Source: Tardiphaga alba
Lineage (GTDB): Bacteria; Pseudomonadota; Alphaproteobacteria; Rhizobiales; Xanthobacteraceae
Length of the DNA stretch: 64,000 bases
NCBI RefSeq assembly: GCF_018279705.1
Contig: NZ_CP036498.1
Location: forward strand, 4,605,001 to 4,669,000
Direction of reading: 5' to 3'
Part shown: piece by piece, positions 40,363 to 48,221 of the stretch
How the letters are laid out: every line of letters begins with the position of its first letter
How positions within the stretch are numbered: position 1 is the first letter of the stretch
The notes under the pieces: generated by a model
The model's database searches: none
What the model saw: only the letters and a program-made list of their open reading frames with translations
Told to the model about the DNA's origin: nothing
Program-made: the position numbers and the translations under genes

Positions 40363-41136
40363 TTACATGCCCATGATCGCGATATCCGTCACCTTGCCGG
40401 TGACGCCCGAAATCTTCGCCGCTTCGGTCGCCTTGCCGGTGGCGAGATCGACGGAATACAGCGTGTCGCCCGACATCAGCCAGGCCTCGTTCTTGACGCC
40501 ATCCGACCAGATATCGAATGCAGCAGCGGTCGGCTTGATGCCGAGCTTGCCGACGGCACCGAGGATGCCGTCATTCGGCGGCGCCTGCTTGACCAGCGCG
40601 CCGATGGTGCCGTCGATATTGAACAGCGTGGTTTCCTTGGTGCCCTTCACCGAATTGGTATAGGCGCCGGCGACGACATTCGGCTTCTCGCCCTTGTGCA
40701 TATCGGTCTCGGCATATTTGTGATCGCCGTCCTTGGTGACCTTGCCGTCATCCACATTGGCGCGCAGGCTCATGCCGTCCGAGCCCATCACGCGGAGACG
40801 ATCGGCGACCGGATTGAAATCGACGGTGGCCGTGACGCCCTTGGCCAGCATGGTGTCGAGCTTCGACTTCACCGTCGCCTTGCCGTCCTTGGCGATGGTC
40901 ACCACCGTGCCGTCGTCGACCAGGCCATAGAGCATGCCATCGGCCGGGCGGACATCGATGCCCACCAGTGCGCCGGAAATACCGGTGACCTTCACGGACC
41001 CCGTGGCTTTCTTCTGCGCGGTATCGACCATGGCGATGGTGTCGCCCCCGACGAGGGCGGCCACCTGCGCGGCATTGGCGGCGGCGGACGTCATCAACAG
41101 AGCGGCGGAAGCGGCGAAAAGCGTGCGAAATGACAT
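40363..41136 (-). CDS. DUF4394 exported protein, divergent to the ECF sigma factor
   Basis: A 257-residue protein with a signal peptide (TLFAASAALLMTSAAANA) and a DUF4394 domain, a beta-propeller-like repeat fold (VAALVGGDTIAMVDTAQKKATGSVKVTG, GIDVRPADGMLYGLVDDGTVVTI, TATVDFNPVADRLRVMGSDGMSLRANVDDG). It is probably periplasmic and its function is unknown. The gene is divergent to the ECF sigma gene and its promoter region carries the same -35/-10 pattern, so it is probably a target of that sigma factor. The start at 41136 has AGGGAA upstream; the frame is open back to 41196. Confidence 0.88.
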   Translation of the reverse strand: MSFRTLFAASAALLMTSAAANAAQVAALVGGDTIAMVDTAQKKATGSVKVTGISGALVGIDVRPADGMLYGLVDDGTVVTIAKDGKATVKSKLDTMLAKGVTATVDFNPVADRLRVMGSDGMSLRANVDDGKVTKDGDHKYAETDMHKGEKPNVVAGAYTNSVKGTKETTLFNIDGTIGALVKQAPPNDGILGAVGKLGIKPTAAAFDIWSDGVKNEAWLMSGDTLYSVDLATGKATEAAKISGVTGKVTDIAIMGM

Positions 41137-41182
41137 GGTGAGTTCCCTGTGTTTCCGCGATCCCGGCGGGACCGATACAAGG

Positions 41183-41216
41183 ACTACCGGCGCCAACCAG
41201 CAAACGGATGCACCGC
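41183..41216 (-). promoter_or_regulatory. ECF-type promoter of the DUF4394 gene
   Basis: On the minus strand: GCGGTGCATCC (41206-41216), 17 bases, then GGTAGT (41183-41188). The same two boxes with the same spacing occur in the opposite direction before the sigma gene (41249-41282). The transcript would begin near 41176, about 40 bases before the start codon. Confidence 0.72.
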
Positions 41217-41248
41217 TCTGAAAATAATTTTTCGGGATTTCTCGAAAT

Positions 41249-41282
41249 GCGGTGCATCCAAATGCCGCACGGCCACGGTAGT
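41249..41282 (+). promoter_or_regulatory. ECF-type promoter of the sigma/anti-sigma operon
   Basis: On the plus strand: GCGGTGCATCC (41249-41259), 17 bases, then GGTAGT (41277-41282). It mirrors the promoter at 41183-41216, which makes an 11-base inverted repeat across the region. The transcript would begin around 41289, ten bases before the first ATG, so the leader is very short. Confidence 0.72.
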
Positions 41283-41298
41283 GTGACTATGCCAGAGC

Positions 41299-41886
41299 AT
41301 GAACATGACCGGGAATGCCACCATCACCGACGCGCCGCACGACGATGCACCGAGCGACGCGATCGCGCGCGAAGCGCAACTCGCAGCCGCGCTGGCGCGC
41401 TGCGCCGCAGGCGACCATGCTGCGCTCAAAATGATCTATGCCAGCGAAGCGCCAAAAATGATCGGCGTGGCCCGGCGCATTCTGTTCCGGCAGGATCTGG
41501 CGGAAGAAGCCGTGCACGATGCCTTCGTGCGGATCTGGCGCAGCGCCGCCTCTTTCGATCCGCATCGCGGCTCCGCCCGCGGCTGGCTCTATGCGGTGGT
41601 GCGCAACCGCGCGCTCAGCATTCATCGCAACGAACACCGCTATGACGCCTCCGACGACAGCGCCTTCGATATCGACTGCGAGGCGACCATGACGCAGATG
41701 CCGGAGACATCCGCGCTGCGCCAATGCCTCGAGCGCATCGACCGGCCGCGCCGCGACGTGGTGGTGCTGGCCTATGTGCACGGCATGAGCCACGGCGAAC
41801 TCGCCGGCAAACTGAAAGTGCCGCTCGGCACCGTGAAGAGCTGGATCCGCCGCAGCCTGTTCTCGCTGCAGGAGTGCATGGGATGA
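41299..41886 (+). CDS. ECF-family RNA polymerase sigma factor
   Basis: A 195-residue sigma-70 family factor with only regions 2 and 4. Region 2 is ALKMIYASEAPKMIGVARRILFRQDLAEEAVHDAFVRIWRSAASFDP followed by GWLYAVVRNRALSIHR. Region 4 is LERIDRPRRDVVVLAYVHGMSHGELAGKLKVPLGTVKSWIRRSL. It overlaps an RskA-type anti-sigma factor gene (ATGA), the SigK-RskA-like arrangement. The likely own promoter lies just upstream and matches that of the divergent DUF4394 gene. A second ATG at 41305 gives a more normal leader and is an alternative start. Confidence 0.93.
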   Translation: MNMTGNATITDAPHDDAPSDAIAREAQLAAALARCAAGDHAALKMIYASEAPKMIGVARRILFRQDLAEEAVHDAFVRIWRSAASFDPHRGSARGWLYAVVRNRALSIHRNEHRYDASDDSAFDIDCEATMTQMPETSALRQCLERIDRPRRDVVVLAYVHGMSHGELAGKLKVPLGTVKSWIRRSLFSLQECMG

Positions 41887-42647
41887 GCATGCACGACAAC
41901 ACCGCGCGGCCCGACGACGATCTCGCCGCCGATTATGTGATGGGCCTGCTGGAAGGCGCCGAGCTCGCGACGGCCGAGCAGCGCATGACCACCGACCTGA
42001 CCTTCGCGAAGGCTGTGAATGTCTGGCGCGAACGCCTGGCCGATCTCGACGCCACCGCCGAAGCGCTCGCGCCGAGCGCCGGCCTGTGGGACCGCATCGC
42101 CGACTCCACCAAAGTGAAGCCGGCGATCCCGCTGCCCGGCGCACGCGCAGCGCTGGGCGGCGCCACGCTGTGGCACAATATCCGCTTCTGGCGCGGCGCC
42201 GGCATCGGCAGCGCCTGCGCCGCGCTGCTGCTCGCCGTGATCCTGATCGGCGCCCTCGGCACCTCGCGGCAGCTCCGCAACGAGCTGATCGCGCTGGCGC
42301 AGAGCAAGCCGGTCTATGTCGCCGTACTCGTGAACGACACGACCAACGAGGCCGGCGCCATCGTCAACGCCTTCTCCAACGGCCGCGTCGAACTGATCCC
42401 GCTGCGCGCCATCGATGTCCCCGCCGGCCGCACGCTGCAAGTCTGGACGCTGTGGGATCGCACGATCGGTCCGAAGTCCATCGGCCTCACCGGCCAATCG
42501 CGCACCCTGCAGCTCGACCTCAATGCGCTGCCGGAGACCGTGGCCGACCAGCTGTTCGAGATCACCCTCGAACCCGAAGGCGGCTCGCCCATCGGCCGGC
42601 CGACCGGACCGATCCTGTTCAAGGGGACCACGGCAAGGGCGCTGTAA
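41883..42647 (+). CDS. Anti-sigma factor, RskA type
   Basis: A 254-residue single-span membrane protein. The N-terminal cytoplasmic part (DDDLAADYVMGLLEGAELATAEQRMTTDLTFAKAVNVWRERLADLD) is the anti-sigma domain; a membrane span (GIGSACAALLLAVILIGALG) and the RskA-type periplasmic domain follow (PVYVAVLVNDTTNEAGAIVNAF, RTLQVWTLWDRTIGPKSIGLTG, LFEITLEPEGGSPIGRPTGPILFKGT). No zinc-binding HxxxCxxC is seen. The gene overlaps the sigma factor gene. Its 3' end is partly repeated at 43843-43946. Confidence 0.92.
   Translation: MSMHDNTARPDDDLAADYVMGLLEGAELATAEQRMTTDLTFAKAVNVWRERLADLDATAEALAPSAGLWDRIADSTKVKPAIPLPGARAALGGATLWHNIRFWRGAGIGSACAALLLAVILIGALGTSRQLRNELIALAQSKPVYVAVLVNDTTNEAGAIVNAFSNGRVELIPLRAIDVPAGRTLQVWTLWDRTIGPKSIGLTGQSRTLQLDLNALPETVADQLFEITLEPEGGSPIGRPTGPILFKGTTARAL
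42518..42647 (+). repeat. Direct repeat, left copy (anti-sigma 3' end)
   Basis: The last ~130 bases of the anti-sigma gene (CTCAATGCGCTGCCGGAGACC ... TTCAAGGGGACCACGGCA). A decayed second copy with an internal deletion lies at 43843-43946. The two copies flank the membrane-protein gene 42788-43831. Confidence 0.8.
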
Positions 42648-42787
42648 AACATTCGGGATTGAACGCTTCGACTTCAAGTTCCGACATAGGACATGACGTC
42701 CGATGGCGGCGCTCGCGCGCCTGCCGTCGTCCCTGTCATTGCACTCGATCGCGCTTTGACGCCTGATAGCGCACGCAGAGAACCTAG

Positions 42788-43831
42788 ATGCGATACTCGA
42801 CCGACGACCTGCGCGCGGCTGTGACGGCTGGCGTGCTTCCGGCCACCCAGCTTGACGCCTTGCTCGCATTCCTTGGCGCGCGCGCGCCCGAACCAGCTGC
42901 GACAACGCCGAAATTCGATCTCGTCCATCTGCTCTGGTATGCGGGCGCACTGGTCGTCATCAGCGCTATGGGCCTGTTCTCGACGTTGGCCTTCTCGCAG
43001 ATGGGCGGACAGGCGCTGACCGCCACGGCGCTGGTCTATGCGCTGCTGTTCGCGACCGCCGGGCACTATATCTGGACCGTCAAAAATCTACGCACGCCGG
43101 GCGGGCTGCTGATCGCCGTGGCCGTGGCGATGATGCCGCTCGCCGTGTTCGGCATCCAGGATGCCTATGGTGCCTGGACGCAATTCGACCGGCCGAAGGC
43201 GATGCGTGACTTCTATTACTGGATCAAGGGCAGCTTCGTCTTCATGGAGCTCGCGACCATCACGGCCGGCATCGTGGCCCTGCGCTTCTATCGCTTCCCC
43301 TTCATCGTCTTCATCATCGGCGTGGCGCTGTGGTTCCTGTCGATGGATGTGGTGCCTTGGATCACGGGCCACGCCTATGGCAATTGGGAGATCTCGCGCA
43401 AGGTCTCGATCTGGTTCGGCCTCGCCATGCTGATAGCCGGCGTCATCGTCAATCTGCGCCAGCGCAGCGGCGACTTCGCCTTCTGGCTCTATCTGTTCGG
43501 CATGCTGGCCCTTTGGGGCGCCATCACCTTCACATCCGGCGGCACCAATCTGCAGAAAGCGCTGTATTGCGCCATGAATGTCGGCTTCCTGATCGTTGCC
43601 GCCTCGCTGTCACGGCCGGTCTTTGCGGTGTTCGGCACCGTGGGCGTCGCCATCTATCTCGGCGACCTCGCCGAAAAAGTGTTCAAGGATTCGATGCTGT
43701 TCCCGTTCGCGCTCTCGCTGATCGGCATCGGCATCATCGCCCTCGGCCTGTATTACCATCGCCACCGCCCGGCGATCAGCGCCTGGGTCGATGCGCGGGT
43801 GCCAGACGCGGTGCGACGGCTGCGGGCTTGA
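42788..43831 (+). CDS. Polytopic membrane protein, DUF2157-like
   Basis: A 347-residue protein with a short soluble N-terminus (MRYSTDDLRAAVTAGVLPATQLDALLAFLGARAPE) and about nine hydrophobic spans (LLWYAGALVVISAMGLFSTL, ALTATALVYALLFATAGHYI, and others). The layout (short helical head that resembles the DUF2157 start, then many spans) fits DUF2157-like proteins, but I am not sure. The function is unknown. The gene lies in the same direction as the sigma/anti-sigma operon and is followed at once by the decayed copy of the anti-sigma 3' end. Confidence 0.75.
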   Translation: MRYSTDDLRAAVTAGVLPATQLDALLAFLGARAPEPAATTPKFDLVHLLWYAGALVVISAMGLFSTLAFSQMGGQALTATALVYALLFATAGHYIWTVKNLRTPGGLLIAVAVAMMPLAVFGIQDAYGAWTQFDRPKAMRDFYYWIKGSFVFMELATITAGIVALRFYRFPFIVFIIGVALWFLSMDVVPWITGHAYGNWEISRKVSIWFGLAMLIAGVIVNLRQRSGDFAFWLYLFGMLALWGAITFTSGGTNLQKALYCAMNVGFLIVAASLSRPVFAVFGTVGVAIYLGDLAEKVFKDSMLFPFALSLIGIGIIALGLYYHRHRPAISAWVDARVPDAVRRLRA

Positions 43832-43842
43832 TGGCGTCTCGC

Positions 43843-43946
43843 CCTCAATGCGCTACCGGAGACCGTGGCCGCCCCCCAAGGCGGCTCGCTGATCGGCCGA
43901 CGATCGGGCCGATCCAGTTCAAGGGGACAACGGCACAGGCACGATG
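43843..43946 (+). repeat. Direct repeat, right copy (decayed anti-sigma 3' end)
   Basis: CCTCAATGCGCTACCGGAGACC, then a gap of some 26 bases relative to the left copy, then GGCGGCTCGCTGATCGGCCG and TTCAAGGGGACAACGGCA, ending at a TGA. It matches 42518-42647 with substitutions and deletions and no longer encodes a full protein end. Confidence 0.8.
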
Positions 43947-43958
43947 AGGCCGCCACCC

Positions 43959-44008
43959 TTGCAAATCGCCGTCATCATTCTTATGATTGAAAATTATGCA
44001 TTTCAATC
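43959..44008 (+). promoter_or_regulatory. Promoter and operator of the Xre-RES TA operon
   Basis: TTGCAA (43959-43964), a 17-base spacer and TATGAT (43982-43987) form a standard promoter. A perfect 8-base inverted repeat GATTGAAA (43985-43992)/TTTCAATC (44001-44008) with an 8-base spacer covers the -10 and the expected start at about 43994. It is probably the binding site of the antitoxin. Confidence 0.72.
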
Positions 44009-44019
44009 TAAGGAACGAG

Positions 44020-44397
44020 ATGGATAGCGCCGAACTCCGACGCCCGCAGGACGAATGCCGCGTTCTCACTGAAGCGGTGAGCCAGGTTGCGTTGCTGTGG
44101 AAGTTGACCAACGACCAGCTCGGCGCGATTCTCGGGCTTTCTCCGGCAACGGCCTCCCGACTGCGGTCCGGCGCATTCACGCTGGAGCCCACCAGCAAGC
44201 CGTTCGAACTCGGCCAGTATCTGGTCCGCCTTTTCCGCAGCCTCGATGCGGTGATGGGCAGCAACGATGTGGGCTCGATGGCCTGGCTGCGCACCGCCAA
44301 TCTCGATCTCGGTGGCCGTCCAATCGATCTGATCCGCACCATTCGAGGGCTGAGCGACGTCACCGACTATGTCGATGATTTCCGCGCGCATGTGTAG
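44020..44397 (+). CDS. Xre/MbcA/ParS-type antitoxin
   Basis: A 125-residue antitoxin of the Xre-RES type II TA systems. The N-terminal helix-turn-helix (LLWKLTNDQLGAILGLSPATASRLRSGAFTLEP) binds DNA. The C-terminal domain (KPFELGQYLVRLFRSLDAVMGSNDVGSMAWLRTANLDLGGRPIDLIRTIRGLSDVTDYVDDFR) is the toxin-binding, ParS-type part. I start at 44020 (MDSAELRRP) because AAGGA is five bases before it; an ATG at 43996 lies inside the operator. The RES toxin follows after 12 bases. Confidence 0.9.
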   Translation: MDSAELRRPQDECRVLTEAVSQVALLWKLTNDQLGAILGLSPATASRLRSGAFTLEPTSKPFELGQYLVRLFRSLDAVMGSNDVGSMAWLRTANLDLGGRPIDLIRTIRGLSDVTDYVDDFRAHV

Positions 44398-44409
44398 TCG
44401 CAGAGCGTG

Positions 44410-45129
44410 ATGGTCCCGAAAGCCAGGCACTTCACCACCTATGAGAAAACCGTATGGCGCATGGTCGAAGCGCAGCATCGTATCTCGACCAATCGACTCG
44501 TCGCAGATGCCGATGATCAGGCCCTGCTCGAACGCCTGGTCGATCAAGCCAAGCCACCACTACCAGCCACGGCGCGTCATTTGCACTATCTGCTCGCGAC
44601 GCCATTCCGCTACGGCTACGCTAAGTCATCACGGTTTCGCCGCGCGCGCGAACGGCCGGGCATTTTCTATGCATCGGAAGACATCGCGACGTCGGTTGCA
44701 GAGACCGCCTATTGGCGCCTCCTGTTCTTCTCCCGCTCGCCGGATTTCAAACCGCCCAGCAACACGGTCAAGCATTCGGCCTTCACCGTTCCACTCAAGA
44801 TCGAACGCGCGCTCGACCTGACCGCAAAGCCCTTTGTGGCTCACACCACGACATGGATGCATCCAACCGACTACACCGCATGTCAGGATTTCGCCACGCA
44901 GGCGCGGCGCATCGATGCGCAACTAATCCGCTACGCCTCCGTTCGCGCCCCGGATCATCGCGCCAATCTCGCACTGCTCGATCCCAGCGGTTTCGCGCGA
45001 ACCACGCCGACCATCGAACAGACCTGGCACTTCCGTTTCGAGGCCGGCACGATGACGGCCTATGCGGCCATGCCGTCAGATCAGCGCTATCGCTATTCGA
45101 TGGAACAATTCGGGATTTCCGCGAGCTGA
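44410..45129 (+). CDS. RES-domain toxin
   Basis: A 239-residue protein with a RES domain. In this family the toxin degrades or modifies NAD+ and is neutralised by the Xre-type antitoxin encoded just upstream. The conserved residues are in WRMVEAQHRISTNRLVAD, RYGYAKSSRFRRARERPGIFYASEDIATSVAETAYWR (Arg, Tyr and Glu of the active site) and further along LDPSGFARTTPTIEQTW. The N-terminal extension before the domain is longer than in short RES toxins. I start at ATG 44410; GTG 44407 is in frame and adds one residue. Confidence 0.9.
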   Translation: MVPKARHFTTYEKTVWRMVEAQHRISTNRLVADADDQALLERLVDQAKPPLPATARHLHYLLATPFRYGYAKSSRFRRARERPGIFYASEDIATSVAETAYWRLLFFSRSPDFKPPSNTVKHSAFTVPLKIERALDLTAKPFVAHTTTWMHPTDYTACQDFATQARRIDAQLIRYASVRAPDHRANLALLDPSGFARTTPTIEQTWHFRFEAGTMTAYAAMPSDQRYRYSMEQFGISAS

Positions 45130-45192
45130 CCGCATCGCATTGGAAGCCGACAGGCCCTTTCACCGTCACGAGACTCGCCCCATATTCCGGCC

Positions 45193-48117
45193 ATGGCGAA
45201 GAAACCCGACACTCCGAAAACGTCCGCAAAATCAACGAAGACGCCCAAAGCCAAGCCCGGTGCTGGCCGTCCCGAGGTGAAGCCGATCGGGCCGGCGCTC
45301 GCGGAACTGCTGAATCCCGCCATCAATCGCGGCGATGCCGGCATGGGTTCGGGCACTGGTCTGCAGCCGCCGCCGAGCAATTCCTTCGAGCGCCGCTCCG
45401 GCGGCGAAGCGGCGATCCACCGCGCGCGAAAATCGACGCCGAAGAAGTTCGAGGGCGATGAGGGCATGCGCCCGACGCCGCTGCAGCCCTTCCCGCAGCC
45501 GGTGGTCGCGCCCTATGCGCCGCGGCTGAGCGAGCAGAACGGTTTGGAGGAAGCGCCGCAGGCCAATTACGGCACATCGGCGGCGATCCCGACGCTGGAT
45601 CCGGAACTCGCCAAACAGCTCGGCTTCACCACCGAGGAGGAAGATGCCGAGGCGCTGACGGCGCGCCCGCCGCGCAACAAGATGGAAGCGCTCGGCGTAC
45701 AGGCCACCGCCGATGCGCTGGAAGCGCTGATCCGCGACGGCCGCCCGGAATTCCGCAAGCAGGATGGCCGCGACCATGTCTGGACGCCGCATCGCCCGCC
45801 ACGCCCGGACAAGTCCGAAGGCGGCGTGCGCTTCGAACTGAAATCCGCCTATGAGCCGAAGGGCGACCAGCCCACCGCCATCAAGGAATTGGTGGAAGGT
45901 ATCGATCGCAACGACCGCACCCAGGTGCTGCTCGGCGTCACCGGCTCCGGCAAGACCTACACCATGGCCAAGGTGATCGAGGCGACGCAGCGCCCGGCGA
46001 TCATCCTCGCGCCGAACAAGACGCTCGCCGCGCAGCTCTATGGCGAGTTCAAGAACTTCTTCCCCGACAATGCCGTCGAGTATTTCGTCTCCTACTACGA
46101 TTACTACCAGCCAGAAGCCTACGTCCCCCGCACCGACACCTATATCGAGAAGGATTCGTCGATCAACGAACAGATCGACCGCATGCGCCACTCGGCGACG
46201 CGTGCGCTGCTGGAGCGCGACGACGTCATCATCGTCGCCTCGGTGTCCTGCATCTATGGTATCGGCTCGGTCGAGACCTATACGGCGATGACCTTTGCGC
46301 TGAAGAAGAACGAGCGCATCGACCAGCGCCAGCTGATCGCCGATCTCGTCGCCTTGCAATACAAGCGCACGCAACACGACTTTACGCGCGGCACCTTCCG
46401 GGTGCGCGGCGACGTCATCGACATCTTCCCGGCCCACTATGAAGACCGGGCCTGGCGCGTGAACCTGTTCGGCGACACCGTCGAGAGCATCGAGGAATTC
46501 GACCCGCTTACCGGCCACAAGCAGGACGAACTCGAATTCGTGAAAATCTACGCGAATTCGCACTACGTGACGCCGCGGCCGACGCTGATCCAGGCGATGA
46601 AGTCCATCAAGGACGAACTCAAATGGCGGCTGGAACAGCTGCACAATCAGGGCCGCCTGCTCGAAGCCCAGCGCCTCGAACAGCGCACCACTTTCGATCT
46701 CGAAATGATGGAAGCCACCGGCTCCTGCGCCGGCATTGAAAACTATTCGCGTTATCTCACCGGCCGCCGGCCGGGCGAGCCACCGCCGACTTTGTTCGAA
46801 TATGTCCCCGACAATGCGCTGGTTTTCGCCGACGAGAGCCATGTCACCGTGCCGCAGATCGGCGGCATGTTCAAAGGCGACTTCCGGCGCAAGGCGACGC
46901 TGGCGGAATATGGTTTCCGCCTGCCGTCCTGCATGGACAATCGCCCGCTGCGTTTTGAAGAGTGGGACATGATGCGCCCACAGACCGTGGCGGTGTCGGC
47001 GACGCCGTCGGGCTGGGAGCTGCAGGAAAGCGGCGGCGTGTTCGCCGAGCAGGTCATCCGCCCCACCGGCCTGATCGATCCGCCCGTGGATATCCGCCCT
47101 GCCCGCACGCAGGTGGACGATCTCCTCGGCGAAGTCCGCGCCACCGCGGCGGCGGGCTATCGCTCGCTGATCACCGTGCTGACAAAACGCATGGCGGAAG
47201 ACCTCACCGAATTCCTGCACGAACAGGGCATTCGCGTGCGCTATATGCACAGCGACATCGACACCATCGAGCGCATCGAGATCATCCGGGATCTCCGCCT
47301 CGGCGCCTTCGATGCGCTGGTCGGCATCAACCTGCTGCGCGAAGGTCTCGACATTCCCGAATGCGCGCTGGTCGCCATTCTCGATGCCGACAAGGAAGGC
47401 TTTTTGCGTTCCGAAACCTCGCTGATCCAGACCATCGGCCGCGCCGCGCGTAACGTCGATGGCCGCGTGATCCTCTATGCCGATCAGGTCACCGGCTCGA
47501 TGGAGCGCGCGATGGCCGAAACCACGCGCCGCCGCGAGAAGCAGGTCGAGTATAATGTCGCCAACAACATCACGCCGGAAAGCGTGAAAAAATCCATCGG
47601 CGACATTCTCGGCTCCGTCTATGAAGGCGATCGCGTGCTGGTCGATATCGGTGCCGGCGGCATCGCCGACGACGCCATCGCCATCGGCCATAATTTCGAG
47701 GCGGTGCTGGCCGATCTCGAAGTGCGGATGCGCGAGGCTGCGGCCGACCTGAATTTCGAGGAAGCCGCCCGCCTGCGCGACGAAGTAAAACGCCTGCGCG
47801 CCACCGAGCTTGCCGTCGTTGACGACCCCACCATCAAGCAGCGCGGCGTCGCGGCGCGCGGCGGTGCCTACAAGGGCGAAAAGAAATACGGCAACGCCGC
47901 CAACCTCCCGGCGCAGCTCGACAAGGCCGCGCAAGGCAAGGCGCGCGGCAAATTCGCCAGCAAGGCGCGCAAGCCGACGCTGGACGAAATGGGCCCGGGC
48001 ATGGAGAGCAAAATTTTTCAGCCGACCAATTCGCGGGAGTCGGGGCCGGAATTCGGACCGGCGCCACGATCGAGCGCTGGCGCACCGGGGCGACGGGGTG
48101 GGTGGAAGAAGAAGTGA
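45193..48117 (+). CDS. uvrB: Excinuclease ABC subunit B, with long N-terminal extension
   Basis: UvrB is the damage-verifying helicase-like subunit of nucleotide excision repair. The core begins near residue 215 ([25 protein letters not shown]) with Walker [13 protein letters not shown] (about 247-254), the beta-hairpin [21 protein letters not shown], the [12 protein letters not shown] box, [15 protein letters not shown] and the C-terminal UVR domain ([24 protein letters not shown], about 850). The 974 residues are about 300 more than E. coli UvrB: some 210 extra at the N-terminus, rich in Lys, Pro and Ala, and a basic tail. Long N-termini of this kind are known to me from Bradyrhizobium-like UvrB; the role is unknown. 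Confidence 0.96.
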   Translation: MAKKPDTPKTSAKSTKTPKAKPGAGRPEVKPIGPALAELLNPAINRGDAGMGSGTGLQPPPSNSFERRSGGEAAIHRARKSTPKKFEGDEGMRPTPLQPFPQPVVAPYAPRLSEQNGLEEAPQANYGTSAAIPTLDPELAKQLGFTTEEEDAEALTARPPRNKMEALGVQATADALEALIRDGRPEFRKQDGRDHVWTPHRPPRPDKSEGGVRFELKSAYEPKGDQPTAIKELVEGIDRNDRTQVLLGVTGSGKTYTMAKVIEATQRPAIILAPNKTLAAQLYGEFKNFFPDNAVEYFVSYYDYYQPEAYVPRTDTYIEKDSSINEQIDRMRHSATRALLERDDVIIVASVSCIYGIGSVETYTAMTFALKKNERIDQRQLIADLVALQYKRTQHDFTRGTFRVRGDVIDIFPAHYEDRAWRVNLFGDTVESIEEFDPLTGHKQDELEFVKIYANSHYVTPRPTLIQAMKSIKDELKWRLEQLHNQGRLLEAQRLEQRTTFDLEMMEATGSCAGIENYSRYLTGRRPGEPPPTLFEYVPDNALVFADESHVTVPQIGGMFKGDFRRKATLAEYGFRLPSCMDNRPLRFEEWDMMRPQTVAVSATPSGWELQESGGVFAEQVIRPTGLIDPPVDIRPARTQVDDLLGEVRATAAAGYRSLITVLTKRMAEDLTEFLHEQGIRVRYMHSDIDTIERIEIIRDLRLGAFDALVGINLLREGLDIPECALVAILDADKEGFLRSETSLIQTIGRAARNVDGRVILYADQVTGSMERAMAETTRRREKQVEYNVANNITPESVKKSIGDILGSVYEGDRVLVDIGAGGIADDAIAIGHNFEAVLADLEVRMREAAADLNFEEAARLRDEVKRLRATELAVVDDPTIKQRGVAARGGAYKGEKKYGNAANLPAQLDKAAQGKARGKFASKARKPTLDEMGPGMESKIFQPTNSRESGPEFGPAPRSSAGAPGRRGGWKKK

Positions 48118-48125
48118 GCTTAAAC

Positions 48126-48211
48126 CGTCATTGCGAGGAGCGCAGCGACGAAGCAATCCAGAAGGCCGCGCGTGCTGCAGACTGGATTGCTTCGCTGCGC
48201 TCGCAATGACG
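48126..48211. repeat. CGTCATTGCGAG palindromic repeat, copy 3
   Basis: An 86-base element with the same outer (CGTCATTGCGAG/CTCGCAATGACG-like) and inner (GAAGCAATCCAG/CTGGATTGCTTC) arms as the copies at 10796 and 36735. It lies between the convergent uvrB and histidine-kinase genes. Confidence 0.85.
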
Positions 48212-48221
48212 ATGAATGTAA

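Noticed and set aside
45232..48156. A 974-codon open frame antisense to uvrB
   Set aside because: It mirrors the codon pattern of uvrB in high-GC DNA and has no domain or start signal.
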